64,000 nt of DNA, from contig OY987245.1 in assembly GCA_963920765.1 (NCBI GenBank), positions 2,744,727 through 2,808,726 of the forward strand, given 5' to 3'. The translations under genes were made by a program, and so were the position numbers. The notes beneath the pieces are model-generated. The model was not told the origin of the DNA and did no database searches. It saw nothing but the letters and a program-made list of their open reading frames with translations. The stretch comes from Ulota crispa (Eukaryota > Streptophyta > Bryopsida > Orthotrichales > Orthotrichaceae). Shown one piece after another: positions 1-12,885 of the stretch (position 1 is the stretch's first letter; every line of letters begins with the position of its first letter).

Positions 1-151
1 ATACCCTCCGGAACCTGGACCTCCAGAAGCCCATGGAAACTGGCTCTTAGTTACGTATCAAACTTTCCCACTTTGTATGTTCCCATTTAGCAGCCATATA
101 TAAAAGCAAGTCTTATATTATTTTTAGAGAAGTAATCATCTACTTTCTATA

Positions 152-518
152 GGGCATCTCCACCACATTTCTGCAACATCAAACGCAACTAGAGAATTCA
201 CAGGCTACCACACGGGCCACTTTACATACCGGCTCGATTCTTTCAGGAGCTCTTCCACAACGCACTCAAGCTACTTTGTCGTTTTTTCTCCCAGCATCGG
301 GAAAGGAAACCAGCAGGAACGAGCCTCAACCTATTTGAGTCCTCCCTTGAGTTGTAACGTAAACACAAAAGACCTAGAGAGTGGCTGCGGAAGGGAGCTT
401 GTAGTGTTGCCAAAGAGATTGGGAAAGGCTTTGGCGTTGATGCAGTGGAGCTCAAAAGTTCTCCCTTCCGGCTACAGTTGCGTTTATGTCTATTGTTGCA
501 TTCGTGGTGGAGATGCTC
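152..518. mobile_element. Tourist/Harbinger-like MITE, GAGCATCTC end family
   Basis: The left end reads GGGCATCTCCACCAC and the right end is its near-perfect inverse, GTGGTGGAGATGCTC. The flanks are TA/TAA-like. Two further elements (41317-41660 and 54396-54735) share the GAGCATCTC terminus and have clean TTA target duplications, as is typical of PIF/Harbinger MITEs. The interior has no transposase. The short ORFs across it are not credible genes. Confidence 0.6.
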
Positions 519-1052
519 TAAGACAAGAGAACATTCAAATTTGGGAATTTTTCAGATTTTCAAATTAGAGCAAAAAACTAGAATTCATGACCTTCATTTT
601 ATTAGCTGGTCTTATATTTAAAAAAAATTGATTTTTTAAAATAAAATTCAAATCAAGAGCAAAAAAGATACAAGCTGCAACAATACACAAAGAACGAGAA
701 TGACAATTTATTTTTACTCCTTTAAAGAATTTTCTTGTGTAGAAGAATCTGAAATACCTCAACAAGGCAATTTAAACTCCACCCAAACAAAATCTAAAGC
801 AAGGATTGAATAAAAACTGTTGTGTAATTATAAGTGAGCACTATTTTAAAATCATCCAAATCCTACAAAATGGTGCTGCCTGCATTAAGGGATCAAAATA
901 CCTAAACTTTGTGTATTTTTCTATTTTCCTTTTTTAAGTGAATTTTGGTGTTTCAAGAACCAACCCTTTCCAAAAAAAAAGTAAGCTATTTACATCCATG
1001 ATGGTCAGTATCATATTCAAAATATAGATAAAACTCATTTCTTTGTCAAAAA
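519..1052. other. AT-rich intergenic stretch, nothing recognised
   Basis: Low-GC sequence with A and T runs and no codon-like open frame of note. I see no RNA gene or clear terminal repeats. Confidence 0.5.
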
Positions 1053-1305
1053 CACCATATTTGTTAAAATGGGAAAAAAGTAGGTACCATTTTGTACTCC
1101 ACCTAAAACCCAAAAAGTCACCTTAAACCAAATTTGAAGGTATCAGATTCAGTCTGAGCCACTAAGATTTTTTCCCTCGCAATTTCCTCCTCTCAAGTGA
1201 GGGCAAGTGTACCAAAAAAAAAGTTGGAACTCAGTTTTAGGTGATCACCTAAAACCTTCAAAAGTTCCCAAAGGTACCCTTTTTCCCAAATTACCTAATA
1301 TGACA
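1053..1305. mobile_element. MITE-like inverted repeat, family E
   Basis: The left end (ACCATATTTGTTAAAATGGG at 1054) pairs with a right end reading CCCAAATTACCTAATATGAC near 1286-1305. The interior GGTACCATTTTGTACTCCACC motif recurs at about 15828 in sideroflexin intron 2, where an end matching this one also occurs. The two are therefore probably copies of one family. Confidence 0.45.
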
Positions 1306-1715
1306 TTCAAACCATTCCTCATTCGTCCAACATAGAAATATCATCTCAAGATCTTGGAGTAATTGAGCAATTACATCCATTGAAAAAGGAAGAACATAAT
1401 GCCAAAGATTCTCTCCAAAAAAAATGTATTGCATTTTGGTGAAGAGTTGCACAAAAAATAATCCTTGCCTCCATGTAATAGCCAATTAGCCATAGTTGGA
1501 CGGACTTACTAAACTAGCTTTGGTGCCTACAAAATTTGTTATATGATTCTTATCAACATTGATAGTTCAAGCTCAATCTTGCTTGATTTGATGAGGGAAA
1601 TGGAAAATCCCTTAATTCTTTAGGATGTTGCTATATATATATATACATAAATTAGATCACCATATTGGATCATGTTTAGGAGTTCCATAACCAGCTTGCC
1701 AAAACATATTGTGCT

Positions 1716-1840
1716 TAGGATATGTTCACACTTGGTGTTAGGAGGGGTACTAGTAAAGAAAAATGAGATGCATTTGGACACACCTTTAGACTACATTCAT
1801 GGTGCTAATACCCCTCCTAATATCAAGTGTGAACATCCCT
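1716..1840. mobile_element. Short MITE, family A (GTTCACACTTGG ends)
   Basis: This 125-bp element starts with TATGTTCACACTTGGTGTTA and continues into GGAGGGGTA. It ends with the inverse, TACCCCTCCTAATATCAAGTGTGAACAT. Matching elements lie at 10611-10733, 10810-10932 and, interrupted, at 23947-25206. The size, the long terminal inverted repeats of about 30 bp and the copy number support a MITE. There is no coding capacity. Confidence 0.75.
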
Positions 1841-2364
1841 TTACATATATGATTCATATCCCATAACATTGTCCACTCTCTGTTCTCTCACTTTCTTCCC
1901 TCTTTTATTCTCAAATTTGAAATTCCCATATTATCACTTCCTTAAAGGTTTTCATCATCATACACGATCATATTTTTTCATTTTCATCTTTGGACTTCTT
2001 CCTTTTCTTGGCCTCTATGCTCATCAATAAGTGCTAACTTAGTTGACAAATTTTATTTGTTTTTGGTATTTTACAATTGATATTGCTATAACTAAGGTGT
2101 TGAGGCAATAAATTGTATGTCTAACTAAGGTCTTCATAGCTAATATGCTATATCTTTTGCAAATTTGGTCAAATGGAAAAAATTACGCTAATAGTAAGGG
2201 ACTCCAAGACATTTCTTGCAATACCTGTAAACTTGGATTTGAAACTTAACCTTACAAGATATGAATTTTTGAAGATAGAGAAGTGATAATAGGGATGGAG
2301 TGATAATAGGGTAAACTACATGTATATACAAACTTGAAATAAGTACAATTGTTATCATCATTAA

Positions 2365-3008
2365 CCCCTAAATGCCCAAGGCCTTTTTTGAGCTTCTAGG
2401 AATTTGCTCTAAATTGAACAAAAGCCAATATTTTGATAACTTGTATCATTTAAAAAAAATTGTAACCACACAAATTCAAACTAGATATATTAGACATCAC
2501 ATAGGAAAAGAAAACACAACAATACCACTTATGGACTGAAAGATTATAATGTTTGATCAAGATGGTGTTAAAATTGCAAAAATGACTTCAAGTCTTTCAA
2601 TCCTCTTTTCACATGTCAAATCTAAAACGTTGGTCACCAAAAAAATACGAGGTTAAAGGACATAACACATATAACTCCAATCCATTTATGGCTTTTCAAA
2701 ATCTCTTTTACAATTTTTTAAAATGATTTTCTAGAGTGAAATTTTCTCCAACATTTAGTGTATTTCAAGCTCATTTTCATGGGCTCTCAACACTAAGAAA
2801 GTCAAGATTTTAATGGACACCCTTGTACAAAATCTTGAATAGAAAATTTACAATCAGTAATTTTCAAAATCAAGTTTTTGATGCTAAAGCTAGACTTCAA
2901 AAAGAATAATTTTGAAATATAAATTACTAAAAATGGCTACTTAGTTAGGTTTTATTGAACTTCAAAATATTGTTGGCACCAAAATGTGGTGCCTTGGGCA
3001 TTTAGGGG
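2365..3008. mobile_element. piggyBac-like non-autonomous element (TTAA-flanked)
   Basis: TTAA at 2361-2364 is followed by CCCCTAAATGCCCAAGG. The right end is CCTTGGGCATTTAGGGG followed by TTAA at 3009-3012. The 17-bp termini are perfect inverted repeats flanked by identical TTAA. No transposase ORF lies in the 644-bp interior. The same architecture recurs at 21750, 42512, 44490, 48665 and 59377. Confidence 0.7.
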
Positions 3009-3012
3009 TTAA

Positions 3013-3700
3013 ATGGTCATTCAGTGAATATACTTTGTACTTTTTTTTCTTTATGAAACTTCCAAACAGCGCATTGTGGTAGAATTAGCAAAAAGGTGGG
3101 GTAAGTTCAACAATTCCCTATTTTCATTGTTTTCCAAAAAAATTCAAATTTTGAAATCAAAATGGTAGAGTTCACAATAGCTTTCAAAATCACACTCCTT
3201 GTAGTTTTCAGCTCAAAAGGATTCAACGCTTCACATTCTCATAGATATTTAAAAATTCAGCTCAAATCACCTGACATCACGGCCATTAAGCTGGAACGAA
3301 ACGCATAAAACAATTGAGTGCCTTGAACAAAGACACAAAATTAATGAATTTGCCCTTATTGTAATGAATCTATGCCCTCTGAAACTTGAGACGGCATGTC
3401 TTTTGACTCCGCCTTCGCGACAAGAGCCCTAAAAATGAAACAATTCTACTTCGTACGGGAAGACAAAACACAATCAAATTTCAGAAGGATGATACACTAC
3501 CGCAAGTCTGCGTCCTATACATGCACGGCTTTCGTAGTAAGTAAGACAACGAGATGTGTCTTACATGACCATGAAAGTACCCACAACTGCGAAGATACTC
3601 TAGATGAGAAAATAGAAACAGAAAGAAAGCAAAACTAGGTAACGAACTGTGTTTAGCTGGTGTTACATACTATGAAGGTAGATCCAACGGTAGTGCAGTG
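3013..3700. other. 3' flank of the NIPA8-like gene
   Basis: This interval lies between the TTAA element and the last coding exon of the minus-strand transporter. The part from 3380 upward is GC-richer and probably holds the 3' UTR and polyadenylation region of that gene. The plus-strand frame at 3396-3638 has no recognisable motif and I do not call it a gene. Confidence 0.4.
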
Positions 3701-6700
3701 TTACAAGCTGTCCAGCCGGATGTTAACCCCCTTGGGGTTAGACTCGACATCACGAGGATCTGTAAGCTTGATCAGCCACTCGGAATTCAATGTGGGCGTC
3801 CGCCATGGAGTGCGTGCGGAAGCAATCATGGGCATGGAAAACACCGAAGATGAAAGAATGCGATCCTGGCCAAGTCCCAGTGTCATCCTTGCAGCGGACT
3901 GCACATTAAAAATAACAAATAAAAACAAAAGCTTAGTACAACTCAAAAAGAACTTTATTCGAAATAAGGCTACATTCTCTAAGAAAAGACTAAGTTGCAG
4001 GTGGTAGTCCCTGAGTTTTAGATTTCTACAAACACGTTTTTTTACATGAATATACGATGTAAAAGGCTAAAGACTACAGTGACTTCATAGTGGTCGAGCA
4101 TCATCACCTCATTCATAAGAGCAACATTCATGCTTGAATTTAACAATCTGGACTTCTTACAAAAACACATCACATTGAGAGCTTCAAATGCAGATATTTT
4201 ATTAAGAAATAGATCACTCACCAAAAGCGAGGTCGAGCACAAGAAAATCGTACCTTAGCTTGACCTACAACGGCTGCTGCGTCAGTATACACATGTTGCG
4301 CTATAGTTCGTCTGGGCTCTCGGAGGTCAGATAAACTGCGAAAAAACGACCAACCATTAGCACGTCTTTTGTTCCTCCAAACTGACTTTGTAACGTTGAA
4401 ACCCGGAAAGAAGATACTAATTCAGAGCGTACACAAATGTGTTTCCCACGTGCTTGGAAACACAACATTACATAACAATAAAGCATTCATTAAGATATTA
4501 AACAAAGATACACTACAGCTTCCTGAACAACATCTTTCATAGGCGCGTCCAGTAGAGCCACGTCCAACCCAGTTGATTAACACACACAATCAGCTATTAG
4601 GCTTCTCAATCTAAGCTCTTATTGCCAGCTTCTTGTCAAAGTCACGATGAAGCTTCAACACAAGAGAAACACATCTTACTGCTTCAAATTGACTGTGACG
4701 AACACTTACGCATCAGAAATAAGTGGCGCAATCTCACTGTCGTTATCCGCTTTCGTAGCAGAACCTGAAGCATCCGCCAACACATGGTCAAAATGCAAAA
4801 GAGGCATTGGAAAACCGAGGCCACAAAGTGAACAGCACATATATTAACTGATATATAGAAAGAAAAAATACAGCATCAGCACTACTGGTATCTACTATCA
4901 CCGGTTCTATTGTGGAGGTACTCTTTGCTTCCCCATAAGGGACAGTCGGGGTGTGTACTACTACAGATAGGACAACTCTTTATGAAATTCGGAAAAGAAA
5001 TTATTCAGACTGGAAAAACAGATCATGCGGGAGTCGGGAACAGTCACTACTAATGAGCAGAATACACTTTGACCAGCTCAAAAGCTAAGAGGAAATTATG
5101 CAGCTGCCCTGTTGTTCCCCAGCATGTGGGTCCCTAGTTTAGTCCATAATGGAAGAAGTGGATTGCGGTCTAGAATATATTCTTCGCGGCTGTCTAAAAG
5201 TTTTGCCAGTCTATAGCGCCAAGTAGAGACCCAATGCGATGAATTCTCAACGTGCGTCCTCGATTTCTTTCTTTTATGGCCATTGATGGGGAGCTGAAAA
5301 TCACCTTTAGAGACCTGGGGAACCTGAGGAGCGAGGAGCGACATGCCCACAAAGAGAGCCAGAACGCCAACACCAAACATTGTAGCTCGGAAATTGTCGA
5401 ATACCTGACCACACGATACAATATTAGATGCTCCAAGATTTGCAAACATGCATTTCAACATGTTGGGATCAGACGCAACAAATTCCAAACTCTCACAATG
5501 AACTCTGCGTCTGAAACTGGAATCATTGATTCAAATTTCACACAGTATCTCAGAGACCAAAATCAAAGCTTTCCAAACAAGCAACATGATCCCACTATTA
5601 ATGTGCCCACCGCATGAAAGGAGAGGAATATCTACGTGAATAAACACATGAAAACAAAGATTGAGGAGAATATTAGCTAAGGCTCACAAACCCGATATTC
5701 TTCAAAGTAAATGAAACCGGTGAAAATCGAGAAAAAAGTCCAAACGATTTGAAGCATCGGCACTATTAAAATAGCATCAAACATCGCCAATCCATCATTG
5801 AGCCTGGCCATCTACAAAAGCCAAGAAAAGTCAGCCTCTCGCATATGAGATTGTAGATACTATTAAAATGACAAACACCCTTCCAAAAAAGCAAAAGTAT
5901 TTGTACATTGTTGCAGCTTTCTGCAGGTCTACATTGCTGAAGGTTCTTCAAGAAAGAAAATAAAAAACAGACCTCAATTGCCTAAAGCTACATTCAAAGC
6001 TAAAGAAAGACACCTTAACCAAGTCATTTATACAAGTCAGCCGCAAAAACGTGTGGTTATGTCTACAAAACTAGATGATAGCGGCCCAGCCACAATGATT
6101 TCATCAAAATTTGACATCCCATCTAAAACGATATGCTACTCGAGCCACTTACCCAAAATGAAGCTGTTCCGGCAAACAAGAAAAAAATAACATACGTGAA
6201 CCAACCATCCAGCTGATTCTCGCCCTCTAGCGTTGATCGGAGTAGAACTGACCTGCATATTTAAAAGGAGCTTTTGGGAGAAGATATGGACGTAGACCAC
6301 CAAAATCAAGCGCACATAACAATAAACCTTAAGGAACTTATTGGACCCCTTTAAGGAGTAGCATATATAGCTGACGACGGTGTCTATCCAATCAAAACCG
6401 TTGCCACGAACCTATTTTGCAAGTTTTCTGAACAATGAAAGGAATCTAGGCTGAGGCAATTGTATTTGTACAGTGAATTAAGAGTTTGAAGGCAAAAAGA
6501 AACATCAAAAAGAGTATTCCACTGGGTATAAAACAAGCAATCTTACAGCGATTTTGCAAACAAGACAGAGTGGGAACCAACAGCACCCGAGACAACAGCA
6601 TATGTAAATGGCAGCAACATTCGCCATGCACCTACAGGCTCCTCTCCTCGCAAGGCAGCGACCTGCCTTCCGTGCCTGTACATATCAACAAACGTGCCCA

Positions 6701-8323
6701 AGACTATCAGATTTAAAGGTATAACGAAGCTAAAATAAGAAACTAACATACTGAAATTGAGCAACTTTAATATAAAATCCTCAGAAAATTCCTAAACCCC
6801 CCAATTACCAACCTGTAAATTGTGTGATGCACAGCGACTATGAACAAGAGGACGCCGCAATAAATAAGATAAATATGGCTCTTGTAATTTGCCAAGAGCT
6901 CTCCATGCGTATAAACTGCAAACACACGCCACTGAGTTGGTTCACAGCAAACTAACAAGACACAATAATCAGTCGGAAGTCTAGAATGATGAAGTAAATG
7001 ATCAAGCGCAGGAGAGAAATCTTACTGATGGACTGATGATTGCCAAAGGAAACAAGGAAACCATTCCCCACCATGATGAATAATGTTGCCAAAATAATTC
7101 TGCCACCCCAAGCAGACAAAACTATATGAAATGCAGTCTTGGTCTATGTTGCGGCCACTAGATAAGAATCAGGCAGAGAACGTCATCACGTGCTGTAATG
7201 ACAAACTATTGAGACACCACGAATACATCACATTTTATAGGATATCCCTACATTCATATCTAAGATGTGATTGCAAAAATGAATAGAGATAACTTACCGT
7301 GTAGTTACCACTTCGTTGAGCATCAGGTAAGCAAAGAAAACATTAGAAACAAATTGTACTGACCCCAGAGCTGCTAATAATGACTGCAAGCACCGTAGAA
7401 CAACAGTAAGAAGAGAGATATACATCGAAGCAGAAATAAAACAAAATGGAATAAACAAAGAGCACGCAAACTCTCAAGAGACCAAAGGCATGAGGATAGG
7501 TCTAGAACTGGAAGTGGTAACGCAGATGGGAATTTATGATATCGAATACTTACGAGATTAAAATTCTTGCATGACACTACTCAAAACATGTTCTACTTAA
7601 ACTGATTTAAAGAATATAAGTACAAAGGGCTCAAGAGTTACCTGGGCAGCATAGCCAAAAGAGATAAAGTTCAGGATATTTCCAAGTGAAAAAATAGCCA
7701 CGCCTGCAGATCAGCATATATTAACTTACGAGCAAACACAATCTGAAAAGGAGGTCAGCATTGACAACATCAAATGAACTACCTGTACAATAGTAACAAA
7801 TGCCAAGACCACATGTGCCTCACATATACCTACGAACAAAAAACTTCGGTAAACATCAAGAAACATACCTATTCGCCATGATTGAAATTGCGTTACAGAC
7901 TTCTTGGTCAATATTTTATCTCCAAGATCATCTGTCTCTAAAAGTGCATGCCGTTCCCTCTATAATAAAGTGCGCAAGAAAAAATAAACCGCTGGTTAGA
8001 ATAGTTTACAGATCATATATCAAGCCTTTTAAAGTACTTGAGATGGAAGCTGACTCCGTAAATATGATACACCCTTTTCACATCAATATTTACAATGCCA
8101 GCGATATTGACATTCATGTCCAGCAAGCCAAAGAACGACAGATATGGACAATCATTTAGAGGTAGGCAATGAAGCGCAATGAATTGGCAAAGATTCGAGT
8201 GGCACCGGTGATAGAGGCGACGCGAGTTACCTGGTTGTGTCCAAGCTTGAGCAAGTTAGTCCCAAAATTAATACTTATGCTGCCTACCACATTGATAGCA
8301 GCTCCGGTTATCCATTCACCCAT
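3701..8323 (-). CDS. NIPA8: NIPA8-type magnesium transporter, 13 exons
   Basis: This is a probable Mg2+ transporter of the NIPA family, a multi-pass protein of the plasma or endosomal membrane. Coding exons (minus strand, 5' to 3'): 8323-8231, 7959-7869, 7703-7642, 7383-7298, 7099-7026, 6915-6813, 6675-6547, 6252-6153, 5811-5692, 5404-5305, 4764-4710, 4335-4254, 3898-3701. All junctions are GT-AG and in phase, giving 430 aa and a TAA stop. Recognised segments: MGEWITGAAIN start, SINFGTNLLKLGHN (18-31), FISFGYAAQ (74-82), LGSVQFVSN (88-96), LPFTYAVVSGAVGS (191-204), DAILIVPMLQIVWTFFSI (258-275), TMFGVGVLALFVGMSLLAP (294-312). The C-terminal tail (about 321-430) includes SVFSMPMIAS, matching the Arabidopsis NIPA8 tail. 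The start matches the family start. The exon 10-13 joins are the least certain. The family and the subgroup are clear, but transport itself is inferred. Confidence 0.9.
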
Positions 8324-10140
8324 TTTCACATGCGGGGTTGTGATCCAGGCTTTTGGCTTCCTCCGGCCAAGGTGGGAAACACAACGATCCAAGTAAACTA
8401 AAATTGTTGCTCATGCTTTCAATTCCCACTCAATCTACCAGTCATCCACTTCTTTTCTTCCTGTTAGCTGCCTGCTTAACCTCTTCGAAGTAATCATATC
8501 GAGATGTCCTCACAAGCTGACATCAATCTTGCTATGGTTAGCTGCGAGTTCCCTCTCCAAAGATGATGACGTCTAATAAGATCAACCCTGGCACATCATG
8601 TCAATACACAAAATGAGATTTTCCACATCTGGACGAAGGCGCCTGAAACTGCGAAAACTGACATTGCCCCTAAATTGCAATACAACCATGTAAGCCATCG
8701 CCTGGTATAGTCAATTTTTGATGTAACACTGCCATTTGATCATCCAGATCAAGCCTTCTCTCAATTCAGATACCGGTATAGCGTTTTTGGTAAAATGCAT
8801 AGGGATGACAAGGTTAAGGTGTTCAAAATCATTAAAGAAAAAAGAAAACATCTAGACATTTTAACACGTCATACTAAACAAACCTCAGTACATAACCTCT
8901 ATCATCGATGATTCAGCTTAACCAGGTCACTAAAGTTCATTTCAGAGGCATTCTCGACAGTAGTTTGTACAACCAATTCACAATCCTGAGAGTCTTCTGA
9001 GCAGTACTGCACTTCGAGAAACTCCAAATTTGTACATCCATAGAAAGCTTCAACTCTCAAAACTCACAATTCAGCAAGACCTTGACAGAATGCTAAGCTC
9101 AGTCCTATTCTCAATCTCTTTCGGGCTCCTAAACAAGATCATGCCTATACGCTCTGGCAACTTTCTAGATGTCTGCACTTTCATAGGCAGCCGCCTTCTC
9201 TATCTTGGTTTCTCCGCCAATGCCCTTTTTAGAACAGACACGGCGAATCTCACCTTATAATTTCCAGATCTACGCTCTCCACTCCAGCTTAAAGAGTTCC
9301 TACGTCGTAGATCTAGAAAGTAAAATAAAAAACCAATCAAACAGCCGAGTTCGACATTTGCAAACCGATCCTGCGTCTAGAAAACAAGATGAATCTCCAT
9401 CACATGCCTTGCAATTCGGATCTGACGTAATCTCGCAAGGAAGAAGAGAGATTCAAACTAAAAACATCTGCAACAAAATCACACGGCTCGTCTCCGACAT
9501 TTTACACAAGCTCACGTAACTTCGAATCCCACCAAAACCCTAACGAACGCTCTTCCTCACTCACATACTCGACGAAGCGGCTGATTGCAACACAGGTGTG
9601 GATCCCTCAACTACGGCCAATGCCTTCCACAAAAATCGTAGCGAATCTCACATAGATCTCAACATGACACTAAATTCACTTACAATCACCGAATGCGCAT
9701 CTGGCGAGAGTCCCCCTGTCCGAGAAAAGGGCGCAATTATAGAGGTCGAGAGGACAAACGCCTTACCTCTCCTTGATTGCACGCTCCACCTCGTTTCGAA
9801 ATTGCGACAAAATCTGCTTGAAAGCAATACGAGAGAATTCACTCGCAGGCCGTGATCGCAAGCACGATCCCGTCCAAATACTCGGCCGATCCCTCCAACA
9901 AAAAGCTTATCGCAGACAGGCGCGTCAACCTCGGCAATCTCCGGCTGGCTCCTCTTCCGGGGAACTCCGTGGATGATTTCAGTCGATACCATCCAATCAC
10001 ATATTGTTCATCCATGACGCGCTCTATAAGAGAGTGCTGGTGATGAGGTTCATGGAAGGCCCAGTCCACATTCCACACCGGCCTTGGAAACTGCCTTCCT
10101 TTGAGGAAATTGCATGACGGACTCCTCTTTTTTAACTTTC
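8324..10140 (-). promoter_or_regulatory. 5' UTR/promoter region of the NIPA8-like gene
   Basis: GC content rises clearly compared with the repeat DNA beyond 10.15 kb. A telo-box (AAACCCTAA on the plus strand, TTAGGGTTT in gene orientation) sits at 9535-9543, a motif common near start sites of housekeeping plant genes. The distance of over 1 kb to the ATG suggests a 5' UTR intron. I cannot fix the transcription start. ORFs here on both strands (for example 9648-9992) show no family match. Confidence 0.45.
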
Positions 10141-10163
10141 CATCTCGGTCAAATATAATTCCA

Positions 10164-10590
10164 AGGGGAATTGATACATGTACCACTCCTTTTTGACTAT
10201 TCTATCCTTTTTGACTATTCTATCACATATGGTCAATATTTACAATATTAAAAAAGGTGTGAATCACAGAAAAAACATCACTAATTTGAAAATACAACTT
10301 GACATAGAAGTTGCAACTTTAATTTTGGTTTTAGCTTCAAATCTTGCTCATAGTATCAATTCAAAAATCAAAATTGAGTTTAGTTTGATTCTATTTTTTT
10401 TTAATTGATATTGTGAGCAGGATTAAGAGTTGAAAAATAAAAATAAAATTGTATCTTCTATGTCAAGTTGTAATTTCAATTACTGATGTTTTTCTTGTGG
10501 TCCTCATCTATTTTAATATTGTAAATATTGACCATATATAGTAGGGTGTGGTAGAATAGTCAAGATGGGGTGGAACATGTAGCAATTCCC
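10164..10590. mobile_element. Fold-back element
   Basis: The sequence starting GGGGAATTGATACATGTACC pairs with the end CATGTAGCAATTCCC. Pairing continues inward: GACTATTCTATCACATATGG against the inverse near 10535-10560, and CTTGACATAGAAGTTGCAA against the inverse near 10450-10480. About 427 bp fold into one imperfect hairpin. No ORF is credible. Confidence 0.6.
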
Positions 10591-10610
10591 AATTCCAAAA
10601 CTTGATTTTG

Positions 10611-10733
10611 GGGTGTGTTCACACTTGGTGTTAGGAGGGGTATTAGCAACATGAATGTAATCTAAAGGTGTGTCCAAATACATCTAATTTTCCTTTGCTA
10701 CTACCCCTCTTAAGACCAAGTGTGAACATACCC
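10611..10733. mobile_element. Short MITE, family A
   Basis: This 123-bp copy has ends GGGTGTGTTCACACTTGG and CCAAGTGTGAACATACCC. It is 76 bp from the next copy and in the same orientation, judged by the internal CATCTAATTTTCCTTTGCTA block. Confidence 0.8.
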
Positions 10734-10809
10734 TAGGTTGTTTTTACTCTTTTAAAAAAAGCAGTCTATACTTTTGTGATGTTAATTGTCATTCCTTTGT
10801 TTGTATGAA

Positions 10810-10932
10810 GGGTATGTTCACACTTGATGTTAGGAGAATTATTAGCATTATGAATGCAATCTAAAAGTATATTCCAATGCATCTAATTTTCCTTTGCTAC
10901 CACCTCTCTTAACACCAAGTGTGAACATACCC
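10810..10932. mobile_element. Short MITE, family A
   Basis: This 123-bp copy has ends GGGTATGTTCACACTTG and CAAGTGTGAACATACCC. The interior is alignable base by base with 10611-10733, so both derive from the same source. Confidence 0.8.
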
Positions 10933-12189
10933 TAAGGATAGTTTTTTTGCAACTTATATTTCTCAACCACTATGTCTTGAACATTGTGATTCCTTCTTTT
11001 AACATGCACACATTTATATAATGCAAAACAAAAGCTATGGTAATGAACTCAAGTTTATTATAAAACCCTAGAGATCACACCTTTTGAACTAGTGGGTGTC
11101 AAAAAAATCCAAGTTAGACCAAATATTTTCAAATATATTGGTTTGATATAGTTTTGTTTAGGTTAACCATCATAACTACAAAATGGCACAAAACCATGCT
11201 TACATTGACTTATGTTGAAACCAAGTGAAAATTCAAAATTGAAAAACTTGCAACATTGCTTTTGGTTAGCTTAACAAAGATAATGGGAGAGTGTAAAGTA
11301 TTACAAAATTTGGGGGCCTCTTTAGATTCCCAAAGTTCTCACATGCAACAACATCTACTATATATACCTAAACTACAAGAAAATAGGACCCTATCAACAA
11401 TATTGTGTTGATTTGGACCTCTTGATTAAGGTATTTTGAACATAGTAATGTTGATTAGGACATATTTGTGTTGATTAGGATCACTTTATTAGGATATATT
11501 TTCTCCTAGTATATTGAAACACAACATCTGCACTTCCCACTATTTGAAGAAGTTGAAATATGCAATGATGTTCTAGAATCTATACTTAAACTCCTTATCA
11601 TTTATTACAAACACCAACAAACCATGGACTATGGTCAAAAATGTCATCTTAGCAATTCTGCATTTGCCGTGGATTTTGTTATAATTGATGTTGGTTGTGC
11701 TCATTTTAATATGATCAGTCACATTGTTTTTGGTGACTTGAAAATTATGCCATTTGTTATTTAGTTTTCCTCAGTTGTAATTTTGATTTTGAAGAATCAA
11801 CATTTTCTGAAATCTAGCTTGTCACATTCAAAGTGTGATGTACACTATGCTATCATTGCATTGACAAGCTGGTTTGGCCATTACAAATGCCCCTCACTAA
11901 TCAAACTTAAGAAAACACACATTTATGATTTGATATTTGGTTTTTTCAGGTAAATATTTTGTTTGCAAAATTTTATTATTTAACTCTTAAAAGCTCTAAG
12001 AGGTTCAACACGTTTATTTAAAATTGGATAATCCATGTAATTTTGGAAATTTTAGTTTTTTCAATTCATTTGAGACTATATAAAAAGTGGAGAGATTTTT
12101 TCAAATGTTTTGCATGTGTCTTTGAAAATATAAAAATCATATTATTATTTTTGAACTTTGGACTATCCCTTAAATGTAGAGTGAGTTAC
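10933..12189. other. AT-rich intergenic DNA
   Basis: I found no gene here. Weak dispersed similarity (TGTTGATTAGGA motifs near 11410-11480 and again near 16400) suggests decayed repeats, but I cannot delimit elements. Confidence 0.4.
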
Positions 12190-12597
12190 AAATTAAATAG
12201 GGGCAGAGTTTCAAATAATTACTAATAGGGGCGCAATTTCAAAATAATTTGTAAATTTTTGTAAATGTTTTTGGTTTGAACATTGGTTGATTTGGATGTA
12301 TCACATTAAATGTTAGCTAACTTCCAAAAACCTAAAGGCCTCTCCAAATCAAGCCTAAATAAACAAATTTTAGTAAGGGAATGGCAACTTTTGAAAAGAC
12401 CTCTAGTTTTGTTTTTTTAAAGTTAACTAACAATTAATGTGATACATCTAAGATTCTAAATCAACTATTGTTCAAACTAAAAAAATGAACAAAAATTTAC
12501 AAATTATTTTGAAATTGCACCCTTGTTTATAATTATTTTGAAACTCTGCCTCTATTTTTAATAATTTTTATTTTCATGCCCCTATTTGTATTTCCCC
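12190..12597. mobile_element. Fold-back element, AAATAGGGGC family
   Basis: The left arm begins AAATAGGGGCAGAGTTTCAAA. The right arm, inverted, reads AAATAGAGGCAGAGTTTCAAA. The arms also pair over the TGTATCACATTAAATGTTAG and GATACATC blocks. A clearly related element lies at 55981-56400, with the same arm motifs and the same central AAGGCCTCTCCAAATCAAGC-like loop. Confidence 0.6.
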
Positions 12598-12885
12598 TTG
12601 AATATAACATGAGTGAATTTTGAGCACAAGGAGCATTTTGAAAGCATTAAAATTTAATATATTATATAGATAACAAACAATCAAGTGTTCCAAAGCCATT
12701 CATTTAAATAAACAATAATAGTCTTTGTACTCGTATGTGCACAAATGTGAAAGTGCAAAAATATAAAGTGATTGTGTGTATGTTGTGTGTATTTTACATT
12801 TTCTAAACAAGTATTGCCAACCTTGGACAAATTTCAATAAATCAGCAATCAAATTATAAAGTGGAGGCAAGGAATACAGCTTATT

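Noticed and set aside
3660-4007. 115-codon plus-strand frame
   Set aside because: It is antisense to the last NIPA8 exon, which matches the family; this frame does not match anything.
5096-5304. Continuation of NIPA8 exon 10 to the stop at 5096
   Set aside because: The read-through residues do not resemble the family, whereas splicing at 5305 leads in phase to exons that do. It may exist as an intron-retained form.
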